From Pythium myriotylum (taxonomy: Eukaryota; Oomycota; Peronosporomycetes; Pythiales; Pythiaceae): a DNA stretch of 64,000 nucleotides. Positions 1 through 9,288 of this stretch are shown here, in pieces. Made by a program: the position numbers and the translations under genes. The notes below the pieces were generated by a model that saw only the letters and a program-made list of their open reading frames with translations, did no database searches and had not been told where the DNA came from. The stretch's first letter is position 1; each line of letters starts with the position of its first letter. The DNA is taken from positions 744,001 through 808,000 of the forward strand of contig JALJCQ010000013.1 in NCBI GenBank assembly GCA_023091665.1, written 5' to 3'.

Positions 1-1
1 G

Positions 2-742
2 ATCTGCGAGCCTCTTGCTTTGAGCTTTCCGCTTTTGTTCTTCGACAACGAGTGGCTGGTAGTCTCACTCGTTCGTGTATGCGCTGCTTTGAAGGCTGGC
101 ATTCGAGAACTGACGGAACAGTGCCTGCAGCTTCATAAAAGCCGTCGAAAAGTGCCGAAGGCGGTTGCTTTGGCTCGGTTGAGATTCCCGTACCAAGACT
201 CAGTCGATGTCAACGGCGTAACTATTTCCCTCAAGTGTGTCGAAGTGTTCCACCGGTTCGTGTTTGTGGCAAAACTTGGAGATGGAAGTGAACGCGAAGT
301 GATCGTCAAGTTTGCCAAGCGATACGGCCACGCAGTCCATCAGCTTTGCTCGCACGCGGGCTTTGCTCCGGCGCTGCTCGGCTGTGAATCGTTGCCAAGT
401 GGCTGGAGCTTTGTCGTCATGGAGAAGCTTCGGTTGGTGTCTCTTGTGCGCGCGGAAACCGACCGAACGATTGTACGCGATCAACTGCGTAAGATCGAGG
501 GCACTTTTGCAGCTGCTGCTTTTGTCCACGGTGATCTTGGCGAGAGCAACGTGTTGTGGGATCCTGTGTAGAATCGCGTCGTGTTGATTGATTTCGACTG
601 GGCCAGAAAAGACGGAGCAGTTTTCTACCCACCGTTTATGACCACGGAGGTCGTGTGGCCTGCAGGGCAAACCGCTTCGAACTGCCTACGACACGCACAG
701 TACTGGCTTGATGTGATGAAACGCATGTTGAAAGTCGAGTGA
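2..742 (+). pseudogene. Crinkler-like kinase domain fragment, in-frame stop
   Basis: The frame is open from the window edge to a TAG at 569-571 and then continues in the same frame to a TGA at 740-742. A kinase catalytic-loop-like HGDL..SNVL motif lies just before the first stop. A DFDWA motif, a YP dipeptide and a W-P-A-G motif follow it. Known family: this order is typical of the C-terminal kinase-like (D2) domain of oomycete Crinkler (CRN) effectors, which act inside host cells, often in the nucleus. The N-terminal LFLAK region is not in the window, so the gene is either truncated by the edge or incomplete. The TAG between the catalytic loop and the DFD motif would remove the metal-binding Asp, so the copy is probably dead unless the base is a sequencing error. 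Confidence 0.6.
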
Positions 743-1106
743 CCTAGGTGCGTTTTGTCTCTTATGCTCGAAGTCCCCAAGTTTAAGAAACGTCTCGGGT
801 TCTGAGATGCCACGAGAGAAACGATGGATCGACTGGCCAAGTGCGTCGGGCTTGAAGCTATTTTAATAGATAGTGTTCCGTTTGTCTCATGCTACGTAAG
901 CCGAGTTGGTGAGTCTCAGGAAACTCGGAAGACGTGATCAAAGAATAAGTTGGCACCGTCACAGCAAACGTCCCAGGAACTCATTTTCGTTAATTAGGCT
1001 AGGCTAGCTTCTGACATGGGTACACCAGGGTTTACTCAGCGCGACGAATCTTTGGAGGCATCGCCAAAGGGGTAGGGGATGGTGACGTGGGGCGCAATGG
1101 ATGATT

Positions 1107-1137
1107 CTGGTCCTCGCGCATCATCCGCGAGAACCAG
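1107..1137. repeat. Short inverted repeat (12-bp arms)
   Basis: Arms 1107-1118 and 1126-1137 are reverse complements with one mismatch, around a 7-base loop. Confidence 0.6.
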
Positions 1138-1591
1138 TTACTTCAACCAGTCGTTTTTTTTGTTGTTGTTCTCCTCTCGAAATTGGTTCTCCTCCTGAAA
1201 ATTGACTCACTCGGAGGAGAGCGTCCGCCAGTCGACGCCTTTGACCAATTTGCTTGTCGCACGGAAGCCCCCATGCGCGGCCACCAACACACCAAACGAG
1301 AGCGTCGCGCTGCGAAACCCAGAGTGTTCTAGTCGGTGGTTCTTCCGTGTCGCAGAACGTTCTTTGCTGGTCGAACGCAACGCCACCCTCTCGCATCTTT
1401 CCTTCCACGGGAACCATGGATTACTTCTTGGTGCGCCAAAGAACCAATAATGGTCTCCTCCCCATCCGGATCTTTTCGGTTGGGGGGAGGAGAACAGTTC
1501 GTAACCGTGAGGACAAACGGTGAGGAAGACCTCGGAAGGAGCTCTCTGGCTGTCCTCCACCAGAACCCGAGGACCAGTCGTCTGGAATGCT

Positions 1592-1643
1592 TGGTGGGTG
1601 GCGAGTAATTGTAGTAATGGTGGGTGGCGAGTAATTGTAGTAA
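1592..1643. repeat. 26-bp perfect tandem duplication
   Basis: Two identical adjacent 26-base units (1592-1617 and 1618-1643), in noncoding sequence. Confidence 0.9.
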
Positions 1644-2405
1644 TATTCGTCCAGAACGGATCCGAGGAGAGGCGTCTGCGACGGAACTGATCCAGGGCCA
1701 GCCGCTCACGGTTCTTGCACTCGTTGAATTGGAACCATCCGTGTGGTCCGTCTCCACGAGGACCTACCTGTCAGATTCGATCTTTTATTAATTCCAGGTC
1801 CCACCATCTTTGAGGAAGCGGAGCAAGGTTGGCTCCATGAACCGGATATCTCCCACGGAACGTTTCGCAGCCAATCCCATCCAGAAGAAGAATACGGTAA
1901 ACTTCGACTGATAACTCGAAAGGAGGGCTAGGGGATCGAATTAGTATCCATGAGAAAGGGCAAGAGGGTACTGTACCCTCCGCCGGCCGCCGCCGCCGCC
2001 GCCGTCCCCAAATCGTAACCCATACACCCACCAAGTCATTTTCTCAACCCGAGTCCACCGGATCTGGTTCTGTGTGCCCAAACGGTTTATGGACCAATGA
2101 GGGGAAGGGCAAAGCGTCAATCAGGGGAGGGGGAACGCGCCGCCGGCTGGCCGTCGCCGCGGGGGGGCCACCGGACGGCTCGGGGCGCCTTCCGCGTCAT
2201 ACTTGAATCCGGGGAATCCGGCGTCCATCAACGCTCTCCGCGGACCTCGCGACGAGCTCCGTCGCACGCAGTCCCGGAAAAAGCGCCGCTCGCCGCTCGC
2301 CGTCGCGTGGGTATTTGCGCCCTCGCACCGTCGCACGCACGCCTCTCGCTCTTCCTCGCTCTCTTCTTCTCTCTTCTTCTTCTCGTCGCCACCACGCCGT
2401 TCGCC

Positions 2406-3470
2406 ATGGGCAGCGCCGCGAAAGCGAGAGCCGCGCGCGCGGCCGAGTCGGCGTCCGCGCGCCGCCTCGACGGCCAGAGCCTCATGCCCACGCACGTCAA
2501 GGCCTCGGGCGTGCTCCACAAGTCGGTGCGCGGCGTCGTCGCGGCCTTTGTGGCCTCGGCGCGCCCGCTCGGCTCGGCCGGCGCCGTCGTCGGGCTCGTC
2601 TGGGTCGCGCTCAAGATCGTCGACCGCTTCCAGCTCTGGATGACCGCCGCCGGCGTGCTCATGGTCGTGCTCAGCGTCGCGAGCGCGTTCCAGGAGGTCG
2701 CCAAGCAGCACGCAACGCGCGAGTTCCTCGACCAGCAGGATGTCGAGCAGTGCAAGATGATCACGATCCCGACGCCCGAGAAGGACGTCGCGCTCACCAT
2801 GACCGCCGAGACCAAGCCCGTCGACGTGCAGCTCAGCGTCGCGTCGCCCGCGCTCGTGGCGACCACCCCAGCCAAGGCCTCCCCCATTGCGGAGCCCGCG
2901 GCCAAGCCCGTGCGCCGCAACAGCAGCACCATCGAGCTCGGCGACAACGAACTGACCGTCGTCCACTGCGGCACGGTCATCGAGATCCAGGGCTCGCGTG
3001 GCCTCATCATGCCGCACAGCCTTGGTGAGAGCAAGACGACCGCCACCAAGCTCTCGGGCCGCTTCAACCGCCCGGCCTCGACCAAGCCCTCGGGCTCGCA
3101 GCTCGCCTCGCTCCAGCACAAGCTGCCTCTCGTGATCGCCTTCGAGATCTCCTCGGTCCTCGCCGTTCTCCGCCACCAGATCATGGTCGGCCAGACTGTC
3201 GAGTTCACGTTCCCAGGTGACGAGAACAGCCCCGAGACGGTCCACGCGACCAACGTGACGCCCGTGTCGCCCGACGCCGAGATCGTCAAGAGCCGCCACG
3301 CGCTGCAGACCTGCAAGCTCGCACGCGAGGAAACGTTCGCACGAGCGATGGGCAAAGTCACGATGATCTCGCCCCGGAACGAGCCCATCAAGCACCACGT
3401 CGACCTCATCAAGTACGCCGAGTTCCTCGACGACGACGACGCGGACCTGCCGCTCGACTGCTTCATCTAA
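2406..3470 (+). CDS. Hypothetical protein with N-terminal membrane segments
   Basis: A single-exon frame of 354 aa from the ATG at 2406, which sits in a GCCATGG context after a long pyrimidine-rich leader. The open frame extends further upstream to 2097, but that part is Arg/Pro-rich, low in complexity and looks like 5' leader. Two hydrophobic stretches lie at about residues 58-78 and 82-98, so the protein is probably membrane-anchored. A Pro/Ala/Thr-rich linker follows. The C-terminal half (about residues 175-340) is mixed alpha/beta-looking and ends in an acidic DDDDAD run. I do not recognise a family. The strong GC-rich codon use and long open frame support real coding. Its neighbour downstream is convergent. 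Confidence 0.7.
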   Translation: MGSAAKARAARAAESASARRLDGQSLMPTHVKASGVLHKSVRGVVAAFVASARPLGSAGAVVGLVWVALKIVDRFQLWMTAAGVLMVVLSVASAFQEVAKQHATREFLDQQDVEQCKMITIPTPEKDVALTMTAETKPVDVQLSVASPALVATTPAKASPIAEPAAKPVRRNSSTIELGDNELTVVHCGTVIEIQGSRGLIMPHSLGESKTTATKLSGRFNRPASTKPSGSQLASLQHKLPLVIAFEISSVLAVLRHQIMVGQTVEFTFPGDENSPETVHATNVTPVSPDAEIVKSRHALQTCKLAREETFARAMGKVTMISPRNEPIKHHVDLIKYAEFLDDDDADLPLDCFI

Positions 3471-3811
3471 ACCGAGCGTCCTGTATAACGAGATCGCGAT
3501 GATTTCCGTTGACCCCCGGCGACTCGTATTTACTACCCCGACTGCAGATAGTTTCCATTCCGACGCAGACCAGACGTCCAGAATCCATGACGAGAGCCAG
3601 TCACGACCAGACGCAGCCACCCGCGTGACCCGACACGACGATTGTAGTCGTGGGATCAACGGCCCGCGCGGTCTCAGCGATGTGTCTCTTCTTAACTTGC
3701 CTCTAAACTGGAAATCCCGACTTTGGAAATCGTTTATGGTATCCTCTTCTGCTTCCCTAGTTATCTAAGAACCCACCCGTCTGGAAGACGACTCGGTAAT
3801 CCTGCTTCAAA
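3471..3811. other. Convergent intergenic spacer
   Basis: 341 bp between two 3' ends; nothing beyond presumed 3' untranslated sequence is visible. Confidence 0.5.
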
Positions 3812-4892
3812 CTACTCAGTCTGGGTCTTGCCCTGCTTGAGGATCGCCTCCAGGGACGAAGAAGAAGCGGCTGCGAGTGGTGTCTCTCCGTCGTTGTCCT
3901 CAACGTCAACGAAGGCCCCGTGCTGGACGAGAAGCTGAGCCATCTCGTCGTCTTCACAGTTGACAGCGTAGTGCAATGGAGTCATACCCTCGGCATCCTA
4001 GCCATAGATACCCCGGTTAGAGAGTGAACGCTCCACTACGCTTCCACTAGTATATTACAAACTGACCTGGACATTCGGTGATGCCTTGTGCTTGAGTAGC
4101 AGCTCAGCAACATCGCTCTGCGATCGATCCACTGCCCAGTGAAGCATCGTGCGGCCTTCGTCGTCCTGTGCGTCGACGTCTCCCCCACGCGCCAACGCCT
4201 GCTCCACTTTGGCCAGGTCCCCCGTGCTGGCAAAGTGGAAAATGTCCTCCTTGACCTGCCACTCGGGCGCCGAGAGGTCGACCGTGGGCATGCTCTGCAC
4301 GCCACCCATGCCCGTGGCGCTGTCGTTACCCCCATCCTGGATCTTCTCAGCCAGTGGGTGCGGACCTCGCTTGTGGGCCTCGCCCGTCTCATCGAAATGC
4401 GGGAACAGCTCTTTGACCAGCCCAATGTACTGCTGCTTGGAGACTTCGCGCGGCATGTCGCCGAGCGCCATCCAGCTCTCCCACTTGGCGCGCGCAGCCA
4501 CGTCAATGGCCGACGGCTTGACACTCGCGTCGCATTTGCCGAGCACCGCTTGCTTGTAGAACGCGTAGAGCGTCAGTCGCTGGCCACGCACACACACAAA
4601 CCGGCACCAATAAGCTCCCCATTCATAACAGCATGCACCTTCCCTTGAGGACTCTCGATACCTGTTCATTCGAGAGCTTGGCGTTGGTTTGTGTGCCGAC
4701 AAAGTCGACGGCGACCTGGAACTTGGCGTCGGCCTCGCTCAGCCCCTGCTGGAGATATTCTTTCAGCGTCAGCGAGGCGAGCTTGCTGGCCTTTCGGAAC
4801 CGCTGGTCGAGCCATCGCTTGATCACGACGGGCACCACGACGCCCACGAGGATCGCCAGGAGCACCTGGAGGAGCTGCCAGTCCATCGCCAT
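3812..4892 (-). CDS. Acyl-CoA-binding domain/ankyrin protein, membrane-anchored (ACBD6-like)
   Basis: Three exons on the minus strand: 4662-4892, 4067-4579 and 3812-3997, with canonical GT..AG borders that keep the frame; about 309 aa. An N-terminal hydrophobic segment (about residues 7-24) can anchor it to a membrane. The second exon opens with an acyl-CoA-binding domain: the LYAFYKQA motif, then the KWESW helix and YIGLVKELFP, which match the ligand-binding helices of the ACBP fold. After a linker come ankyrin repeats (DEGRTMLHWAVDRS, then in exon 3 DAEGMTPLHYAVN). Known family: ACBP-plus-ankyrin proteins bind and deliver long-chain acyl-CoA at the ER. The added N-terminal anchor is also known from plant and fungal membrane ACBPs. 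It is transcribed divergently from the methyltransferase at 5112 across a 219-bp shared promoter. Confidence 0.85.
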
Positions 4893-5111
4893 TTTCCACT
4901 TTGTCTCTTGACCAGCTCATCGCACCGGTGCGGAAACCGGTATTTGGGGCTAGTTTGCGTGATGTGGACCACGTTGTCAAACTTCAACTGGTTCGACGTG
5001 GAGGTGAGAGCGACGACCTTGTCCCAGAGAGAGAACAACGGCCGAATCCGACCTGTGTTTGGCTCGCAGTCGCCACTTCTAGACTTGTCGATCCCCAGCA
5101 ACTTAAGCAGC
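4893..5111. promoter_or_regulatory. Bidirectional promoter interval
   Basis: 219 bp between the divergent starts of the ACBP/ankyrin gene (minus) and the first homocysteine S-methyltransferase (plus). No specific element was identified. Confidence 0.4.
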
Positions 5112-6080
5112 ATGGCCAAGCGGGACCTGGAGATCATCGTGGGCAGCTGCGCGGTCACGGAGGAGCTCTTCAAGCGCGGGCTTGTTAACGACCGCAACAT
5201 GCTCGGCGCCAGTGCGCTCGTGAACACCAAGAACCACGATCTCGTGGTCGAGACCCACAAAGCCTTTATCGAAGCCGAAGCTTCTGCGATCGTGACGAGC
5301 AATTATCAGGTCGTCCCGGGACTCGGCTTCACGCAAGAAGAGATCCGCGAGTACACTCGCCACGCTGGGCGTCTCGCTGTCGAGGCACGCCGAGAAGCGA
5401 ACAAAGCGGCGACCGTGAAGATCTGGGGCTCCATGCCTCCGCTGATGCCAGGGTACCGCGCTGACCGCACGATCGAGCGCGGTGAGGGCCACGATGTCTA
5501 CTTGCTGATTGGCGAAGCGCTGTGGCCCTTCGTCGACGCCTACGTAATCGAGTCCATGTCGTCGGCCAAAGAAGCGAAAATGGCGTACGAAGCGGTTTAC
5601 CACCTGAAGAAGCCCGTTATGGTCTCGTTTGCGTTGAACAGTACAGGTGAAGAGCTCCGCAGTGGTGAGCCGCTGCTGGAGGCTATTGAGAAGCTGCTCG
5701 ACTTCAGTGACAAACTCGCAACCGACAACAACGTTGACAACGTGCTCAAGTCGATCCTTTTCAACTGCTCGCAGCCCGAGGACATCACGAAGGCGCTCGC
5801 GCACATCAAGGACTCGGAGATCGCGCAGGAGATGCTCAATGGCCATAGCCTCGAGCTAGGCGCGTACGGCGACCGCATCTCGTCCACCTCGACGGCCGGT
5901 GTGCTGGAGGAGAAGCTCGTGGCCGGTGCGATGCAGTCGGCGCTGGACATGGAGATCTACACGCGCTTCGTGCAGCGTTGGATCGAGAGCGGCGCCTCGC
6001 TCGTCGGCGGTTGCTGCAGCATCCCGCCTTCGTACATCGCCCACCTTGCTCAGAATCTTGAGACAGGCGACATGCCATGA
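5112..6080 (+). CDS. Homocysteine S-methyltransferase family protein (copy 1)
   Basis: A single-exon gene of 322 aa from the ATG at 5112. Known family: Hcy-binding (pfam02574) enzymes are zinc-dependent TIM barrels that transfer a methyl group from S-methylmethionine or betaine to homocysteine. The zinc ligands are visible: Cys in the FNCSQPE strand motif (about residue 219) and the paired Cys in GGCCSIPP near the C terminus. The N terminus starts directly with the first barrel strand (IIVGSCAVTEELF), where most family members have the DGG(M/T)GT motif. Here it reads VGSCAVTEE, so the substrate site may differ. It is followed 144 bp downstream by a paralogue in the same orientation, clearly a tandem duplication. 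Length is normal for the family (about 300-330 aa). The exact methyl donor cannot be told from sequence. Confidence 0.88.
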   Translation: MAKRDLEIIVGSCAVTEELFKRGLVNDRNMLGASALVNTKNHDLVVETHKAFIEAEASAIVTSNYQVVPGLGFTQEEIREYTRHAGRLAVEARREANKAATVKIWGSMPPLMPGYRADRTIERGEGHDVYLLIGEALWPFVDAYVIESMSSAKEAKMAYEAVYHLKKPVMVSFALNSTGEELRSGEPLLEAIEKLLDFSDKLATDNNVDNVLKSILFNCSQPEDITKALAHIKDSEIAQEMLNGHSLELGAYGDRISSTSTAGVLEEKLVAGAMQSALDMEIYTRFVQRWIESGASLVGGCCSIPPSYIAHLAQNLETGDMP

Positions 6081-6224
6081 GCTCTTCGTCCATGTTGAAG
6101 TTGACTCCCTTAGTGCGGTTCGTATCGGTTCGTATCTGTTCATAAATTTCTACTTAACACGAAATATGCGTTAAGATGATCTCGCGTTCTGCTCGTCAAT
6201 GTTGCCCCCAGTCTCTCCTCGCCC

Positions 6225-7250
6225 ATGCGACAGCCGAGCCCTCTGCTCTCTCGTCGCTTCAACGGCCTCAAGCCCACGCGTACATCGCTCTCTTCAATGG
6301 CTGCGTCTCCACGGCAAGTCGAGCTGCTCGACGGCGGCACGGGCGAAGAGCTCTTCCGCCTTGGGATGCCCGACGACCGCAAGATCTGGTCGGCGGCTGC
6401 GCTGGTCCACGAGCAGCACCACGAGCTGCTCGTGCAAGTGCACAAGTCCTTTCTGCGCGCCGGCTCGGACTACATTACATGCAACAACTACGGGGTCACG
6501 CCAGGCGTTGGCTTCCACGAGCACGAGATCGTCAAGTACTGCGATCTTGCTGGTCAACTGGCGGTGCGCGCTCGCAAAGAGGCGGACAAGCCAGCTACCA
6601 AAGTGTGCGGCTCCTTGCCTCCACTGGTGGAGAGCTACCGCGCGGACCGCATCCCCGAGTTTGACGAAGGCGTCCGCTTGTACTCGGTGATCGGCAGCGC
6701 TCTGCTGCCCCACGTCGACTACTTCCTCGCGGAGACGCTGTCCACTGTTGACGAGGCCAAGATGGTTTTAACGGGTGTGCAGGACTACCAAAAGCCAGTC
6801 ATGATCTCGTTCACCCTAGGAACGAGTGGTAAATTGAGGAGTGGGCAAAGCGTTTGTGCCGCCGTGAACGAGTTGCTGCATTTCCGGACCTTCCACACAC
6901 CCTCCGTTCAACTAAGAGCCTTCCTGTTCAACTGCTCGCTGCCCGAGTCTGTGTCAAGGGCATTATCGGAGCTGGATTCAGACGACGATACAAAGACAGC
7001 GTTGCAGGACCATGCAGTTTGTCTTGGAGCGTACGCCAATCGACTGACAGTGATTCCAGATGACTGGGCTCTCGCAGAATCTGCTGAACCACAGGCTATG
7101 CGCACAGATATCGAAGAAGACCGTTACACGCAGTTCATGCTTGAGTGGGTCAAGCACGGAGCAAGCATCGTCGGTGGTTGCTGTGGGATCGGTCCCGAGT
7201 ACATTTCGTCAATGGACAAAGCGCTGCGAGAGAAAAAACTGCGAGAGTAA
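6225..7250 (+). CDS. Homocysteine S-methyltransferase family protein (copy 2)
   Basis: A single exon of 341 aa if the first ATG (6225) is used, or 317 aa from the ATG at 6297. The barrel begins with the canonical LLDGGTGEELF motif. The zinc cysteines are present in FNCSLPE and GGCCGIGPEY. The 24 extra residues before 6297 are rich in Arg, Ser and Leu without acidic residues, as in mitochondrial targeting peptides, so the two starts could give mitochondrial and cytosolic forms (inference). It is paralogous to the gene just upstream and keeps the DGGTGEE motif that copy 1 has lost. Its 3' end lies only 42 bp from the end of the convergent cytochrome-b5-like gene. Confidence 0.88.
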   Translation: MRQPSPLLSRRFNGLKPTRTSLSSMAASPRQVELLDGGTGEELFRLGMPDDRKIWSAAALVHEQHHELLVQVHKSFLRAGSDYITCNNYGVTPGVGFHEHEIVKYCDLAGQLAVRARKEADKPATKVCGSLPPLVESYRADRIPEFDEGVRLYSVIGSALLPHVDYFLAETLSTVDEAKMVLTGVQDYQKPVMISFTLGTSGKLRSGQSVCAAVNELLHFRTFHTPSVQLRAFLFNCSLPESVSRALSELDSDDDTKTALQDHAVCLGAYANRLTVIPDDWALAESAEPQAMRTDIEEDRYTQFMLEWVKHGASIVGGCCGIGPEYISSMDKALREKKLRE

Positions 7251-7292
7251 TTGAGACGGTAGTATAAGTTGTGAGCCTCATGTACTGTATTG

Positions 7293-8522
7293 TTAGCCAT
7301 GCCTGGACAACACATTAGCAATCTGTTCGTACTTGAAACGTCGAGCCATTTGCAGAGCTGTCTCATCGTCGTAGAGAGAAGCTGGCGCGTCCACGTCCGC
7401 ACCAGCGGCAACGAGCAATTCGACGAGATCGAGGCGGTTCTTCTCGACTGCTTTGTGCAGTGGGGTCATCGTAGTCCGGGGGCATATAGCATTCAGCAAC
7501 TCGCTTGTGGACGAGCCTGTCGAGGCAACTGCTTTTTGGATCTCCTCAAACTCAACGTCTTGATCGATGAGGCTGTGCAAGTCCACGACTCCGTGGGTCG
7601 AGACACCGCTTTCCGTCTCAGCACTGGTACTTGAAATAACTCGAAGCTCTTTTGCGAAAATGCGTCGGAAATGCTCCAACCTCAGCTGTTCTTCGTACGT
7701 GTACTCCCGCGTCGGCACGACATCCAGATCCGCCGGATTGCTTGACTGAGTCGCAAGAGCGAAAGTGATGTCGTGACCCACAAAGTGAACAAGTGCTCCC
7801 GCCGGGCTTTCAAACAGAGCCGAGCCGCGTACGTCGTACCGTCGTCCTTGGAAGCGGATCTCACGCAGGGTTTCAACGTCTTCATCAGCGACATCGACTT
7901 CTTCCTCCTCCACGGTCGATGAACCAAAGCCCAGTGGGCACTTGCCGCGCCGCTTCAAGGGCTTCCCGTCTCCGTCAACTGGCGGTGGCGGCGTCATTCG
8001 ATCTCGCAGCAAATCCCACGCCGACGCAGCGTAGAGATCCGACATCTGGCCGATCACTTCGTATCGCGAGTGGAAACGCGCGTACCATTCGTCGAGCGTC
8101 TGCTTCCGTCTCACAGCGACGTCTCCGCTCGCTGGATCCACATCGGCGACTGCGATCTCGCTATCGAGCAGCTGGGCCTCGGACTCGTTCGCGGGGCGGC
8201 CGTCGATCACGCCGCCGTACACGAGCAGCGCGGCGACGTCGTGGTGCATCCAGCTCGCGTAGATGCCGCCGGCGCTCGCGACGAAGAAAGGGTCGCCCGA
8301 GACGTCGAAGACCGTGCCGCAGAGCGCGACCCAGGGCTGCTCGCGCGCGCGCTGGAACTCGCGCAGCGTCTCGCGCGGCACGACTCGCCTCCGGCGCCGA
8401 TGCTGCGCCACGCGCCACCGGACGAAGCGGTCGGCCGCCTGCACGGCCGCGAGCGTCGCGACCGTCACGAGCGTCGCACACGCGAGCGCGATCGCCGCGT
8501 GGCGCGCCGCGGGGCTCCACAT
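7293..8522 (-). CDS. Membrane protein with two cytochrome-b5-like domains and ankyrin repeats
   Basis: A single-exon gene of 409 aa. An N-terminal hydrophobic segment (about residues 9-30) is followed by a basic stretch (HRRRRR), as in a signal anchor. Residues about 50-105 (LREFQ, WVALCGTVFDVSGDPFF, GGIYASWMHHDVA) match the cytochrome b5-like/MAPR steroid-binding fold. A second, more divergent copy (about 220-265) has IRFQGRRYDVRGSALF and VHFVGHDITFALA. The C terminus (about 335-409) has two ankyrin repeats (MTPLHKAVEKNRLDLVELLVAAGADVDAP). Known family: MAPR proteins bind heme or sterol at ER membranes. The ligand residues of each copy cannot be judged safely by eye. The domain combination with ankyrin repeats is unusual. 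Confidence 0.72.
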   Translation of the reverse strand: MWSPAARHAAIALACATLVTVATLAAVQAADRFVRWRVAQHRRRRRVVPRETLREFQRAREQPWVALCGTVFDVSGDPFFVASAGGIYASWMHHDVAALLVYGGVIDGRPANESEAQLLDSEIAVADVDPASGDVAVRRKQTLDEWYARFHSRYEVIGQMSDLYAASAWDLLRDRMTPPPPVDGDGKPLKRRGKCPLGFGSSTVEEEEVDVADEDVETLREIRFQGRRYDVRGSALFESPAGALVHFVGHDITFALATQSSNPADLDVVPTREYTYEEQLRLEHFRRIFAKELRVISSTSAETESGVSTHGVVDLHSLIDQDVEFEEIQKAVASTGSSTSELLNAICPRTTMTPLHKAVEKNRLDLVELLVAAGADVDAPASLYDDETALQMARRFKYEQIANVLSRHG

Positions 8523-8844
8523 GGCAGCACGGCGAGTCGAGCAATGTTGTCAAGGTCGGTGCATATCCGCCAAAGGTTCGACATGGGTGACGGAAAGCTC
8601 GGCTCGGCTTGGCTTGGCTTGTTTGGAATGGTCTCGAATGCGGTGATGATGATGACGTCGTAGGCTCAAAACGGCTCGGTTCGGCTCGATAGTGAGATGA
8701 ACTTGATCGGTTTGAACGGGGGTTTCCCTTTGCACGACGGAAGATGCAACGGCAAGCGACGGCAAAGCGAGGCGAGGGCAAGCGTACGTGGCGACGCATG
8801 GCGCCCAGGAGCTGTTCAACAAGGCAGCAGTGTATGGGAGTCGT
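8523..8844. other. Intergenic spacer with GGCTTG/GGCTCG microsatellite
   Basis: 322 bp between the start of the cytochrome-b5-like gene and the stop of the giant gene. A short degenerate run of CGGCT/TGGCT pentamers lies around 8596-8625. Nothing else is visible. Confidence 0.5.
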
Positions 8845-9288
8845 TTAACTAGTCGCGCTCATACGCGCGCGCTGCAGCTCGCGCACAGTCGCGCGCAGCG
8901 CCGCGAGCTCGGCCTCCAAGGCTGCGAGCTTGTCGCTGAGCTCGCGCTGGATCTCGTTGACGGACTGGACGAGGTAGGGCGTGAGCTTGGCGTACTCGAG
9001 CGACCGCCAGCCGTTGCCGTCGGTCGCCACGAGCTCGGGCAACACTTGCTCGACTTCGTCGGCGATGAAGCCCGCAAATCGCCCGGATGGGAAACGCCGA
9101 GCCGGAAACGCGTCTCGCCGCCACTCGTACGTGACCTACAGAGATCCACAAAGAGAAGAAGAAAGTCGGTGAATGAGCAGCATGAACAGCAGGATTGGGA
9201 GTGCGGATCCACTTACAGGTCGCAACCGCGCGAGCAATCGTGAGGCGTCGGTGAGGCTTTCCACGTTCAACTTCAGTCGGGAGTCCGA
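8845..9288 (-). other. S74-type intramolecular chaperone auto-processing domain (within giant gene)
   Basis: The last about 120 residues, split by an 81-bp intron (9136-9216). The motif S-D-S-R-L-K gives the predicted catalytic Ser and Lys, with cleavage expected immediately before the Ser. The conserved core (V-T-Y-E-W, G-F-I-A-D-E-V, L-P-E-L-V, Y-x-x-L-x-P-Y-L-V) and a C-terminal heptad-type helix (LAALEAELAALRATV) are all present. Confidence 0.8.

Larger units (their letters stand above)
743..2405. other. Intergenic stretch, no recognisable gene
   Basis: About 1.7 kb without a credible gene. Short ORFs on both strands overlap each other and lack recognisable domains. It holds a small hairpin (1107-1137), a 26-bp tandem duplication (1592-1643), a short GCC/CCG run near 1980-2005 and, at the right end, the probable promoter and leader of the gene starting at 2406, with a pyrimidine-rich TCTTC run near 2350-2390. 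Confidence 0.6.

Noticed and set aside
1121..1757. Overlapping ORFs of 90-142 aa in both strands
   Set aside because: No domain, no consistent codon bias and mutual overlap; the region carries short repeats instead.
2121..3659. 512-aa minus-strand ORF opposite the gene at 2406
   Set aside because: An Arg/Asp/Gly-rich shadow of GC-rich codons with no domain; the plus frame has hydrophobic segments and a good start context.
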